Shown in pieces: positions 1 through 8,520 of a DNA stretch of 57,853 nucleotides. How positions within the stretch are numbered: position 1 is the stretch's first letter; every line of letters begins with the position of its first letter. The translations under genes were made by a program, and so were the position numbers. Source of the stretch: Streptomyces sp. F63 (GTDB taxonomy: Bacteria > Actinomycetota > Actinomycetes > Streptomycetales > Streptomycetaceae); contig NZ_JAGPXX010000035.1 in NCBI RefSeq assembly GCF_018070345.1, positions 1-57,853 of the forward strand, written 5' to 3'. The notes beneath the pieces are model-generated. The model searched no databases, was not told the origin of the DNA, and saw nothing but the letters and a program-made list of their open reading frames with translations.

Positions 1-2
1 CG

Positions 3-127
3 CTGGATTCGACAACCGCGAGCTACCAAGAGGCCCTTCCTCTATGCCCCACCAGCCGCCAAGTCACCCGATCCAGCGCCCTGTTCGAAGCCCGATCGAC
101 CACCCGAGCGGATAGAGAACGACCTCT
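3..127 (-). repeat. Left copy of 125-bp terminal inverted repeat (IS 3' end)
   Basis: These 125 bases are the exact reverse complement of 57729-57853, with no mismatch. In the right-hand copy the repeat starts at the last two bases of the TAG that would end the full-length transposase and runs to the window edge, so it is the downstream end of that IS. The left copy contains only this end, and identity stops at the same stop-codon position. It is therefore either an IS remnant or the edge of a second, outward-facing copy lying outside the window. Confidence 0.8.
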
Positions 128-577
128 TAAGCGAGCGGCGCTCCGCCGTGTGTGGGCCGCCACAAGGGAACTGGCCGGGCTCGCCGCTCCGTTCCGCGCT
201 CGTGCAGCGTGCGACCACGGCCTCGCCGGCAGAAGAGCGCTCCCTTCGTGCTCTGACCTCGGGAAATCAGCTATCGGACGCCACAGGCTGCGCCGCTGCC
301 CTGGAGCCCACCAGGACCGCTCTGTCGGCGAACGGGATGTGCCAAGTCGGCCATCTGTTCCCTCTGAGCTGTTAGCGTGCCAGGAGATCAACTTGCGCAG
401 CAGGGCGCGGACTTGGAAGCGGATGTCGTCATACCACTCCGGTCGCTGAGTGGCATGCCCCGAGGACGACTTGGAGCGACGGCACGCCCCTCTTGGCCGC
501 CCCTGCTCGCGCCCACGGCTGAGCTTCAGCCTTGGGCACAGCTTGTCCTGACGGGGCACCGAAGGGGATCACCACTG
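128..577. other. Gene-free stretch between the IS end and the first operon
   Basis: I find no convincing gene in these 450 bases. Open frames on both strands lack recognisable domains and good ribosome binding sites. The region probably holds the promoter of the downstream operon, but I cannot pick out a clear -35/-10 pair. Confidence 0.4.
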
Positions 578-1180
578 ATGACCGAGACGCCCGCTCGCCT
601 CCTCCTCGATACGGATGATCTCGGGCGATGTGTGCGTACCGTGCTACCCGATGAAGAACCCGGCTCGGACGTGATGGACGGGCAGCGTGGGTGGTGTGAG
701 GACGCTCTTGCCGGGATGCCGTTCCCGTGCTCGCCGGAGTTGTGGAAGCAGCTCGACAGGCTGCATGCGGTCAATAGTCGGCAGTGGGGCGCCGAAGACC
801 GGGTGCGGCGAGCCGGTGATGGAGAGATTCCAGCCATCAAGCGGAAGATCGACGAACTCAACAGCCTTCGCCACAAACTCATCGAGCAGGTTGATCGACT
901 CCTTGGTACTGCGTGGCCCGTGAACCATGACGTGCCGCCTCTTACAGAGTCCATCGGCTCAGCGCTCGACCGGCTCTCGGTACTGACGCTTCGGATCGTT
1001 CACACCGAGCGGCTGGTCGGCGATGACAACAGCGCGGTGGAACGCGTCGCGATCCTGCGCCGCCAGCGCGACGATCTTGTGTGGTCCATCGCCGTCGCCT
1101 GCGAAGACCTTGTGTCCGGTCGGCGGCGCACGCCCCGGCCAGAGCGTATGAAGCTCTACGGGAAGCCCGGCGGACGGTGA
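578..1180 (+). CDS. DUF4254 family protein
   Basis: The predicted protein has 200 residues. I chose ATG 578 because AAGGGG lies about 10 bases upstream and the residues before it look untranslated. The middle section has the DUF4254 pattern: a conserved Ile-Lys-Arg-Lys-Ile-Asp-Glu-Leu-Asn-Ser helix, then ...LRHKLIEQVDRLL, then a segment containing SALDRLSVLTLRI that matches the family's 'IDRLSILxLKI' signature. DUF4254 proteins have no proven reaction. In other bacteria they sit beside family 9 glycosyltransferases in polysaccharide loci. That pairing recurs here, since a GT9-like gene lies two genes downstream on the same strand, so a role in glycan assembly is likely by context. Forty bases separate it from the decarboxylase, consistent with one operon. 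Confidence 0.72.
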   Translation: MTETPARLLLDTDDLGRCVRTVLPDEEPGSDVMDGQRGWCEDALAGMPFPCSPELWKQLDRLHAVNSRQWGAEDRVRRAGDGEIPAIKRKIDELNSLRHKLIEQVDRLLGTAWPVNHDVPPLTESIGSALDRLSVLTLRIVHTERLVGDDNSAVERVAILRRQRDDLVWSIAVACEDLVSGRRRTPRPERMKLYGKPGGR

Positions 1181-1219
1181 GCGCGGTCGCGTTGCTCCAC
1201 GGAGACGCTGAGGTCTGCG

Positions 1220-2902
1220 ATGCCCACTGACGCCTTCAGCGACGGGGACGGGTTCGCGCACTGGCGCGACAGCCTGTTCCTGCGCCCCGACGGTGGCAAC
1301 GCCGATGCGCTCGTCGGACTCGTCCGCAGCGCCATCGAAGAGGCACTGAGTCATCAGGGTGCCGGGCCCGTTTATCCGCGAGCAGAGCAGGAGGACGGGC
1401 GCTCACCGGTTGCCGGCGGATACCTGCCGGAGGCCCCTGTCGCACCGGAGATGGCTCTCAGCCAACTGCGTTGGTGGCTGGCCGGGTCGGTCAAGGTGCA
1501 TCACCACATGTTCGCCAAGAACATCGTTCCGCCACCGTCGTTCGCCAACCTGGCGGCGCTGTGCGCGGTGTCGCTGTTCATGCCGAACGGCGTCACCGGA
1601 GAGGACGCCGCCGAGACGCTTTCCGCCGAGCTGTCCTGCGCACGGGCGATGGCGCGGCTGGTGGGCTACGACCCGGGGCAGGCAGGGGGACTGTTCACGT
1701 TCGGCGGCACCGCGACCAACCTGTACGCGATCAACGTCGGTCTCTCCAAGGCGCAGCCCGACCACGCCGAGCGGGGAATCGAGCCCGGTGTCGCCGTCGT
1801 GGGTTCCTGGCCGGCGCACTACTCGCAGAAGACCGCGTGTGCGTGGCTCGGGATCGGTACCCGGAACTACTTATCCGCCGCGTCGCTGCCCGACCAGACC
1901 ACCGACCTGGAGTCGATGGAAGGGGCCTGTCGCGACGTGCTGGCACGCGGACACCGACTCGCCTGCATCATGGGTGCAGGTGGGACGACCTCCAACATGG
2001 CTGTCGACGACTTCGCCGAGATCACCGCGATGCGGGACCGGCTGGTCACCGATTACGAGCTGGACTACACGCCCCATGTGCATGCGGACACGGTCGTCGG
2101 CTGGGCCTACCTCTGCTTCGTCGACTACGACCTGTCGCGTAACGCGCTCGGATTCAGCCCGCCCGTGGTGGCCAAGCTCGCACGGCTCGTTGAGCGCCTG
2201 AAGACGGTACGGCACGCCGACTCATTCGGAACCGACTTCCACAAGACCGGTTTCGCGCCGTACACCTCCAGCATGATCGTTATGCGAGACGGCCGTGACT
2301 TCTCGCGGCTGCGCCGCGACGGGGGAGTCATGACCCCGCTGTTCCACGACAAGGACGCCTACAACCCGGGGACCTTCACACTGGAGACATCGAGGTCCGC
2401 GGCGAACATGGTCGCGACCTGGATCGGCCTGCAGGCTCTGGGCAAGCAGGGGATGCGGCGACTGCTCGGTCACGCCCTGGAGATGGCCGAAGCCCTCCGG
2501 CGCCACGTCGATGCCTTCGCGACTCGCGACATGACAGTCATCAACGAGCACGCGTACGGCCCGGATGTGTTCCTGCGCTGCTACCCGCCGGACGACCCGG
2601 CCGCCACCGGCGAGGACTTCAGCGACACCGGCTCGGTGCGCCGGATCAACCAGTACGTCTCCGACTTCTTCACATGGCTGTCCCGTCAGCGCGTGCCGGA
2701 GGCGGAGCAGATCGCGGTGAGCAAGACCTCGGCGGCGTTCTACACGCCGAGCGGCGAGCCGGTCGTGGCGGTGCGGGTGTACTCCCTCAATCCGCACTTC
2801 TCCGACTCTCACGCCGGAGAACTGATCATGCGCCTGCTCAAGGGCAAGCGGCAGTTCGATGCGGTGCGTCCGCCCGCAGATGTCTCCGGGGAGGCACGGT
2901 GA
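1220..2902 (+). CDS. PLP-dependent amino-acid decarboxylase (group II, aromatic/glutamate type)
   Basis: This 560-residue protein is a fold-type I pyridoxal-phosphate decarboxylase. The Schiff-base lysine is K342 in DFHKTGFAPY, and the aspartate that binds the pyridine nitrogen is D290 in HVHADTVVGW. Upstream are the usual HHHMF and GGLFTFGGTATN blocks, the latter resembling the cofactor-phosphate loop. Family members remove CO2 from an amino acid such as glutamate, aspartate, tyrosine, DOPA, valine or diaminobutyrate. The substrate cannot be read from the sequence. The length is somewhat above the usual 450-500 residues. Its stop overlaps the next gene's GTG start (GTGA), so translation is probably coupled. 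Together with the downstream glycosyltransferases it could supply an amine building block. Confidence 0.9.
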   Translation: MPTDAFSDGDGFAHWRDSLFLRPDGGNADALVGLVRSAIEEALSHQGAGPVYPRAEQEDGRSPVAGGYLPEAPVAPEMALSQLRWWLAGSVKVHHHMFAKNIVPPPSFANLAALCAVSLFMPNGVTGEDAAETLSAELSCARAMARLVGYDPGQAGGLFTFGGTATNLYAINVGLSKAQPDHAERGIEPGVAVVGSWPAHYSQKTACAWLGIGTRNYLSAASLPDQTTDLESMEGACRDVLARGHRLACIMGAGGTTSNMAVDDFAEITAMRDRLVTDYELDYTPHVHADTVVGWAYLCFVDYDLSRNALGFSPPVVAKLARLVERLKTVRHADSFGTDFHKTGFAPYTSSMIVMRDGRDFSRLRRDGGVMTPLFHDKDAYNPGTFTLETSRSAANMVATWIGLQALGKQGMRRLLGHALEMAEALRRHVDAFATRDMTVINEHAYGPDVFLRCYPPDDPAATGEDFSDTGSVRRINQYVSDFFTWLSRQRVPEAEQIAVSKTSAAFYTPSGEPVVAVRVYSLNPHFSDSHAGELIMRLLKGKRQFDAVRPPADVSGEAR

Positions 2903-3960
2903 ACCGGCCATCGACCAGCGGCCGAGAAGAACTACCGACGCGCTTCGCCGCCGCCGACCTCCCTGTCCGTGACTGTGTCGAGCTGGCGGCCGGCCTGGCC
3001 TCTTATGCCCGCAGGCACGGGTTGTCGCAGGTCGAGGTGAGCGGGCCGTCGGCGATCGGTGAACTGATCAAGGAGTTCGGCTTCGACGAGGTGCGTTTCG
3101 TCGATGCCCACCGAAAGCCCGCGGTGGATATCGCGGAGGCTCCACAAATCTGGCGCTGCGGCCAGCGCGGGCTGCGTTGTCTGAGCGACCAGCTCGCCGA
3201 TGCGGCAAGGGCTCCGTCGGGGGGTGGGACGCCGCTGTCGACGCTCCCCGAGGGATCCGTCCTGCGGTTCGTCCGGCACAACCGTCTCGGCGATGCGCTG
3301 GGCATCGTCACCGGCTTGGAGCACTACTGCCGGGACAACGCCGTGGCGTCGGTCGGCGTGACCGGTTCGCGTGCTCTCGCCGAAGTCGTCGAGGTGTTCG
3401 CGTGCGAACGGGTGCGGTATGTCTCTTCCCCCGGTGAAACGATCAGTGGCGACGCGGTCTTCGCGCGGTCTTCATGGAGCCTCCCGTGGCTCGACCGGTT
3501 CAACCACGCCGCCACCGACGCTTTCGGAGGGCGGGCCCGCCACCGAGTTCCTCCCCTACCCCTTCGCCAGGCACCGGTGCCAGGGGACAGGGAGGCGGTG
3601 GTCTACTGCCAGTTCGACGCGCGGTCCAGCACCCCGCTGCCGCGGGACACCGCTCGGCGGCTTCTGAGCCGGGTCGCGGCACACGGCGAGGTACGGGTTC
3701 TCGGCGGCCCCGACACCCAGGACTACCTCGGCCAGGACCTGACCTACGTACGGGCCGACCTTCCCGAGATGGTCACCCGCCTGCTGTCCTGTCGCCTCTT
3801 CGTGGGCTGTGACAGCGGCCTGGGGCATCTCGCGGGCTGTCTCGGCGTGCCCGGACTGATCCTCAGCACCGACGACTTCGAGACGACCTGGTCGTTCTTC
3901 CGGAACTACGCCGGCCTGAGCGTCATCCCGCTCGCGGCAGCGGAACTCCTCCTGCCATGA
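2899..3960 (+). CDS. Glycosyltransferase family 9-like (heptosyltransferase-type) protein
   Basis: This 353-residue protein starts at GTG 2899, overlapping the decarboxylase stop by 4 bases. The C-terminal half carries the GT-B nucleotide-sugar binding signature of GT9 enzymes: LFVGCDSGLGHLAGCLGVPG, close to the 'DSGxxHLAAALGxP' motif of heptosyltransferases. The N-terminal half has a VRHNRLGDALGIVTGLEHY segment that matches the 'xxRxxxxGDxLxxTPxL' acceptor loop of the family. Family members move a sugar from a nucleotide donor to a lipid or glycan acceptor at the cytoplasmic face. Streptomyces make no LPS, so the acceptor is probably another surface glycan or a secondary metabolite. The pairing with DUF4254 supports the call. 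Confidence 0.75.
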   Translation: MNRPSTSGREELPTRFAAADLPVRDCVELAAGLASYARRHGLSQVEVSGPSAIGELIKEFGFDEVRFVDAHRKPAVDIAEAPQIWRCGQRGLRCLSDQLADAARAPSGGGTPLSTLPEGSVLRFVRHNRLGDALGIVTGLEHYCRDNAVASVGVTGSRALAEVVEVFACERVRYVSSPGETISGDAVFARSSWSLPWLDRFNHAATDAFGGRARHRVPPLPLRQAPVPGDREAVVYCQFDARSSTPLPRDTARRLLSRVAAHGEVRVLGGPDTQDYLGQDLTYVRADLPEMVTRLLSCRLFVGCDSGLGHLAGCLGVPGLILSTDDFETTWSFFRNYAGLSVIPLAAAELLLP

Positions 3961-4910
3961 AGCCTCCGACAGAGCAGGAGGTCACCCGCGCGGTCGGCCG
4001 ATGTCTGCACGAAGAGGCCGTGGCCGCGCACCGCATCCCGATGGGCCGCAGTCACTTCGTCTTCACCGTGTACCTGGCGTCCGGACGGTCCGTGATCGCA
4101 CGCGTAGCACGGCAGGACCGCGCCGAGTGCTTCACGGGGTTCGCGTACTGGCGGCGCCGGCTCGATCAGGCAGGAGTGCCTGTTCCCCGCGTGCTCGCCA
4201 TGGACCTGACCGGGACAGTACTGCCCTGGCCGATCTTGCTCCTGGAGCGCGTCCCCGGGGAGGATCTCTGCAACGTCTACGCCGACCTGACAGATGCGGA
4301 GAAGCGCAGCGTCGCCGACGACCTGCTCGATATCCAGCGCCGCGTACACCGTCTTCCGCCCGGCCCCGGATACGGCGGCATCGCCGACTACAACGACCTT
4401 CGCTGCCACCCCCGCTGGTCGGATGTGCTCTGGGAGTACTTCACCGGAGCCGCCGACCAGCTGACACCCGCACAGCGGCAGAGGCCGGCCGTCGCAGCCA
4501 TCCGCAGAACCATCCGCGAACTGCGCCCCGAGTTCGACCGCATTCCCCCGTTGCCCTACCTGATCGACGCCACCCATCAGAACGTGCTGGTGGACGCCGG
4601 AAGAGTGACGGCGATCGTCGACCTGGACGAGCTCGGATTCGGTGACGCTCTGTACCCGCTCGGTGTCGCCCGCGCGGGCCTTCTGGCCCGCGGGCCAGAG
4701 GCGGACTGCATTGAACAGGTAGCCGCGCCCCTGTGCGCCGGCCTGATGCGGCAGCGTGTCTTCGACCTCTACTCGGCGATCGCATGCCTCAAAATGCTCG
4801 CGCCCAGCCCTCTCAGCGTCACCGGGCCACCCGCGGCCGACAGCGGGATCGCCACCCGGCTCCGGACCCTGCTCGACACCTTCGCCGCCGCCGCTGCCCA
4901 CAAGGAGTAA
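3957..4910 (+). CDS. Aminoglycoside phosphotransferase (APH)-fold kinase
   Basis: This 317-residue protein starts in an ATGA overlap with the GT9 gene. It has the kinase-like APH layout. A small N-terminal lobe (about residues 20-100) includes SVIARVARQD, the likely ATP-lysine strand without a clear lysine. A hinge region LLLERVPGEDLCN follows, then a catalytic loop and a metal-binding motif IVDLDELGFGD near residue 225. The catalytic loop reads YLIDATHQNVLVD rather than the usual HGDLHPGNVLV. The catalytic aspartate and the asparagine are kept, but the HGD signature is altered. Family members phosphorylate aminoglycosides, sugars, choline or amino-alcohols. Here it could phosphorylate a sugar or a product of the cluster, or give self-protection. 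Confidence 0.75.
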   Translation: MKPPTEQEVTRAVGRCLHEEAVAAHRIPMGRSHFVFTVYLASGRSVIARVARQDRAECFTGFAYWRRRLDQAGVPVPRVLAMDLTGTVLPWPILLLERVPGEDLCNVYADLTDAEKRSVADDLLDIQRRVHRLPPGPGYGGIADYNDLRCHPRWSDVLWEYFTGAADQLTPAQRQRPAVAAIRRTIRELRPEFDRIPPLPYLIDATHQNVLVDAGRVTAIVDLDELGFGDALYPLGVARAGLLARGPEADCIEQVAAPLCAGLMRQRVFDLYSAIACLKMLAPSPLSVTGPPAADSGIATRLRTLLDTFAAAAAHKE

Positions 4911-4914
4911 CGCC

Positions 4915-6081
4915 ATGGCCGGCACCGTCTTCGTGAGTATCGACGACTTCACCCGCGAGGGCTTCACCAACGGCCTGTTCCTGCAGGTCCGCGAGATACT
5001 GCGACACGTCACCGCCCGAGGACGACCGGCCGCCCTCGCCTGTATCGCCCAGAGCGGGAACCCTGGAATCACACGCCGGACCCGGACAGTCCAGGGCTGC
5101 ACCGTCCACGAAGCGCTCATCGGTGCCCCGGCGTCAGCGAACACCTACCGGCGTGCTCTCCGAGATCTTCTGAGCGATCTGGATCCCGATGTGGTCCTGC
5201 TCAACTCGTGCGCGGTTCGCCTCACCGCAGCACATCTCGCCGTGCTGGAGGAAAGCCTCGCCAGTGGTCCGCGTGTAGTCGTGCTCGTCACCGACCAGCT
5301 GTACCCCACCGGCCAGGACCATCCTGCCGACGAGATCCGGCGCTACTACGACTTGATACGGCAGACCACCAGCGTGCACGCCGTCAGCCAGACCATCGCC
5401 GACGCCTTCCAACGCCAGACCGGCGTGCCGGCGCAGGTGCTCCCCAACCTCCTGCCCGAGCGTCCAGCCAGCCCGGAGCCCCGGGGCGCGGAGGGCCGGT
5501 TCCTGACCTTGATCAACCACCATCCGATCAAGGGCCGACGTGTCTGGGACGCGCTCGTGCGCCAGCGCCCCGGCGACGCCTACCTCGTCGTGGAGACCTG
5601 GCCCGACGTGCCGCAGTATGTCCCGCCCTCACCGAAGGTCCACGTGCTCCCCTTCGCCCCGGACCCGGCCACGATCTACCACCGCACCAGGGTTCTTCTG
5701 GTGCCTTCCCTCGGCCCGGAAGGCCTTCCCCGCATCGCGCTGGAGGCGATGGAGGCGGGAGCGCCCGTCGTCGCCCACCGCATAGGCAGCCTGCCTGAAC
5801 TCGGCGACGCCGCGATGTTCGTCCCCCCGCCACCGATCTCCGGCTACGAACTCGAGGGCAATGTGCTGTACCCCATCGTTTCTCCGAGCGACATCAACCG
5901 GGCCGCACAGGCATTCAGCCGGACCATCGACGCGATCGATCACGACGCCGCGCTCAGGACCCGGCTCGTGGCCAACGGCAGAGATTTCGTGCGTGACTAC
6001 CGGCGACACAGCGAAGCTGTCATCAGCCGACTGCTCGACACATGGTTCGAAAGATCCCAAAGCGGGACGGTCCGGGCGTAG
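4915..6081 (+). CDS. Family 4-type (GT-B) glycosyltransferase
   Basis: The protein has 388 residues from ATG 4915. AAGGAG lies 8 bases upstream, across the stop of the kinase gene, which is why I prefer it to earlier in-frame starts. The C-terminal Rossmann domain has RFLTLINHHPIKG (donor-domain entry) and the retaining-GT signature PEGLPRIALEAMEAGAPVV, with the E-x7-E spacing typical of GT4 enzymes. The N-terminal domain is less conserved, as expected for the acceptor side. It should transfer an activated sugar with retention. It is the fifth gene of a tightly packed run, so it probably acts in the same pathway as the GT9-like enzyme. Confidence 0.8.
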   Translation: MAGTVFVSIDDFTREGFTNGLFLQVREILRHVTARGRPAALACIAQSGNPGITRRTRTVQGCTVHEALIGAPASANTYRRALRDLLSDLDPDVVLLNSCAVRLTAAHLAVLEESLASGPRVVVLVTDQLYPTGQDHPADEIRRYYDLIRQTTSVHAVSQTIADAFQRQTGVPAQVLPNLLPERPASPEPRGAEGRFLTLINHHPIKGRRVWDALVRQRPGDAYLVVETWPDVPQYVPPSPKVHVLPFAPDPATIYHRTRVLLVPSLGPEGLPRIALEAMEAGAPVVAHRIGSLPELGDAAMFVPPPPISGYELEGNVLYPIVSPSDINRAAQAFSRTIDAIDHDAALRTRLVANGRDFVRDYRRHSEAVISRLLDTWFERSQSGTVRA

Positions 6082-6194
6082 GGCGCTCTGAGGGCCGCCC
6101 CAGGCAAGCTGCTGACCAGCAAGAACACAGAGAAAACGGCCGGAGCACTACACTGGCCGCCAGACTGACACACAACCCAAGGAGACACGGGACC

Positions 6195-7463
6195 GTGACG
6201 GCCATCGTCGACGAGTTCAGGTGGCGCGGGCTCATTGCCCAGTCCACCGACGAGGACGCATTGAGCAAGGCTCTCGCGAACGGTCCCGTCACCTTCTATT
6301 GCGGCTTCGACCCGACCGCGGCCAGCCTGCACGTCGGACACCTGGTGCAGGTCCTCACCCTCCGCCGGCTCCAGCAGGCCGGACACCGCCCGCTCGCGCT
6401 CGTGGGCGGAGCCACCGGCCACATCGGAGACCCCCGGCCGACCGCCGAGCGCACCCTGAACGACCCGGAGACCATCGCCCAGTGGGTGACCCGGCTGCGC
6501 GCGCAGATCGAGCCGTACCTCTCCTTCGAGGGCGACAACGCGGCCACCATGGTCAACAACATGGACTGGACCGCGGGTCTGTCCGTGATCGAGTTCCTGC
6601 GGGACATCGGCAAGCACTTCCGGGTGAACAAGATGCTCACCAAGGACTCGGTCGCCCAGCGGCTGGCGTCCGACCAGGGCATCAGCTACACCGAGTTCAG
6701 CTACCAGCTGCTCCAGGCCATGGACTTCCGCGAGCTGTACCGGCGCTACGGCTGCACCCTCCAGACGGGCGGCAGCGACCAGTGGGGCAACCTCACGGCC
6801 GGCCTGGACCTGATCCACCGCCTGGAGCCGGACGCCGAGGTGCACGCGCTGGCGACGCCGCTGATGACGAAGGCGGACGGCACCAAGTTCGGCAAGTCGG
6901 AGACCGGCACTCTTTGGCTCGACCCCGAGATGACCACGCCGTACGCGTTCTACCAGTTCTGGCTGAACACCGACGACCGGGACATCTCGCGGTACATGCG
7001 CATCCTCTCCTTCAAGTCCCGCGAGGAACTGGAGGAGCTGGAGAAGACGACCGAGGAACGCCCGCAGGCCCGCACCGCCCAGCGGGCCCTCGCCGAGGAG
7101 CTCACCACGCTGGTGCACGGCGCCGACCAGTGCGCCGCCGTGATCGCCGCGTCGAAAGCACTGTTCGGACAGGGTGAACTCGCCGACCTCGACGAGGCGA
7201 CGCTGGCCGCCGCGGTCTCCGAGCTCCCCCACGCCAAGGTGAGCGAACTCGGGCAGGTCACCGACCTGTTCGCGGAGGTCGGCCTGGTGGCCAGCAAGTC
7301 GGCCGCCCGCCGCACCGTGAAGGAGGGCGGTGCCTACGTGAACAACGCGAAGGTCACCGCCGAGGACGCGGTGGCCACCGCTGACCAGCTGCTGCACGGA
7401 CGCTGGCTGGTGCTGCGCCGTGGCAAGAAGAACCTGGCGGCGATCGAAGTCACCGGAGCCTGA
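6195..7463 (+). CDS. tyrS: Tyrosyl-tRNA synthetase
   Basis: This 422-residue class I aminoacyl-tRNA synthetase charges tRNA-Tyr with tyrosine. It has YCGFDPTAASLHVGH (HIGH-type motif at residues 46-49), the tyrosine-binding block LLQAMDFRELYRRYGC, the TGGSDQWGN motif and the KMSKS-equivalent KFGKS at 231-235. A C-terminal S4-like RNA-binding domain starts near residue 355 (VASKSAARRTVKEGGAYVN). The GTG start at 6195 follows AAGGAGACACGGGACC. The protein is full length. Several residues differ from the Streptomyces housekeeping form as I recall it, and it sits directly behind a glycosyltransferase operon. It could be a second, accessory copy for self-resistance or for supplying charged tRNA. 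Confidence 0.93.
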   Translation: MTAIVDEFRWRGLIAQSTDEDALSKALANGPVTFYCGFDPTAASLHVGHLVQVLTLRRLQQAGHRPLALVGGATGHIGDPRPTAERTLNDPETIAQWVTRLRAQIEPYLSFEGDNAATMVNNMDWTAGLSVIEFLRDIGKHFRVNKMLTKDSVAQRLASDQGISYTEFSYQLLQAMDFRELYRRYGCTLQTGGSDQWGNLTAGLDLIHRLEPDAEVHALATPLMTKADGTKFGKSETGTLWLDPEMTTPYAFYQFWLNTDDRDISRYMRILSFKSREELEELEKTTEERPQARTAQRALAEELTTLVHGADQCAAVIAASKALFGQGELADLDEATLAAAVSELPHAKVSELGQVTDLFAEVGLVASKSAARRTVKEGGAYVNNAKVTAEDAVATADQLLHGRWLVLRRGKKNLAAIEVTGA

Positions 7464-7565
7464 CGCAGGTCCGGAAAGACGGGCCCGGGTGTGGCCGGGC
7501 GGAGTCATCCCGGCGCATGGAAACGGGCTTCGGCAACCACGCGGCAGCAAGATCGTCAGTGTCAG

Positions 7566-7604
7566 CGCTCGGGCCGGTCGTAACGACAACGGCTGGCCCG
7601 AGCG
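7566..7604. terminator. Hairpin between convergent tyrS and HAD genes
   Basis: A perfect 10-bp inverted repeat (CGCTCGGGCC / GGCCCGAGCG) encloses a 19-base loop. It lies between the ends of tyrS (plus) and the HAD hydrolase gene (minus), where a bidirectional terminator would be expected. There is no U-tract, which is common in actinomycetes. Confidence 0.5.
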
Positions 7605-7746
7605 TCATGTGGTCTACCGCAGGAGACCAACTGGGGTGCATGCCGCGTACGGCTTGCAGCCCAAGGCGCCGCCGAGTTTGAGCCGCTGGCCCTGCCCGGC
7701 GGACACGTCTTCCCGGAGGCAGCGGGTCAAGCTCTGCGGGGAGAGA

Positions 7747-8406
7747 TCAGTGGGCAGCGGCGGCCAGCAGTTCCGGAAGGTCACGCATGTCGTCGAACAG
7801 GGTGGTGCCCGGTCCTTCCAGCCGTGAAGGTGGCGTGAGACCGCCGCAGTAGCCGAAGGCCCGCATGCCAGCGGCGCGAGCGGCCTCAACCCCGTAGGCG
7901 CTGTCCTCGATCACCGCGCACCGCCCGGGCTCCACGCCCATGGAGCGAGCGGCGTGCAAGAAGAGGTCGGGGGCGGGCTTGCCGCGGGGGACGTCGGACG
8001 CGCTGAAGATCCGTCCTGCGAAGTGGTCGTGCAGCGCGACGATTTCGAGGTTTCGCCTCATGTCGGCGTGATCGCCGTTCGATGCGACGCACGAGGGTGT
8101 GGCGAGACCGTTCAGGGCTTCCGTGATGCCGTCGACGGCGGTCAGCTCCGCGTCAAGGGCCGCCCGGTACAGATGCTCGTACCGGCGCAGCCAGTCCTTC
8201 TCCAGCGTCCGTCCGAGCCGTTCCTCCACGGCAGCCGTATATGCCTCGGTGGACGATCCGACGAACCTTTCGATGATCTCTGCCTCGGTGAACGCGCATC
8301 CCAGGTCGGCCATGATCACCGCGTCCACCTTGACGCATATCCGCTCGCTGTCCACCAGCACGCCGTCGCAATCGAAGATCACCAGCTCGACAGAGGACCG
8401 CGTCAT
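7747..8406 (-). CDS. HAD-superfamily phosphatase/phosphomutase (beta-PGM-like)
   Basis: This 219-residue protein has the HAD motifs in order. The nucleophile is in VIFDCDGVLVDSE (D12 and the acid/base D14). Motif II is CVASNGD, the lysine of motif III is in RGKPAPDLF, and the acidic motif IV is in CAVIEDSAYGVEAA. The cap insertion after residue 18 is the helical C1 type of the beta-phosphoglucomutase/phosphoglycolate phosphatase group. It should hydrolyse or isomerise a phosphorylated metabolite, but the substrate cannot be inferred. It converges on tyrS and probably forms its own transcription unit. Confidence 0.85.
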   Translation of the reverse strand: MTRSSVELVIFDCDGVLVDSERICVKVDAVIMADLGCAFTEAEIIERFVGSSTEAYTAAVEERLGRTLEKDWLRRYEHLYRAALDAELTAVDGITEALNGLATPSCVASNGDHADMRRNLEIVALHDHFAGRIFSASDVPRGKPAPDLFLHAARSMGVEPGRCAVIEDSAYGVEAARAAGMRAFGYCGGLTPPSRLEGPGTTLFDDMRDLPELLAAAAH

Positions 8407-8520
8407 GACCCGGAGTGTAGACCTGGGGCGATGGGCCCGTGGTGCAGGCGAGTTGACTTCTCCGAGGGCGCCAACGTTGGTCAGTACTGTGACCGGGAAC
8501 GTTCGCCGGGGTCAGCTTGA

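Noticed and set aside
1..127. Telomere of a linear Streptomyces replicon
   Set aside because: The terminal inverted repeat is only 125 bp, coincides with the end of an IS transposase unit and lacks the series of palindromes of known Streptomyces telomeres.
23..559. 178-residue minus-strand frame at the left edge
   Set aside because: It begins inside intergenic sequence and ends in the IS repeat; a short coding-like piece (EWYDDIRFQVRALLRKLISW) is not enough to support a gene.
6082..6194. T-box or other riboswitch ahead of tyrS
   Set aside because: The leader is only 113 bases and has no T-box core sequence or convincing specifier stem.
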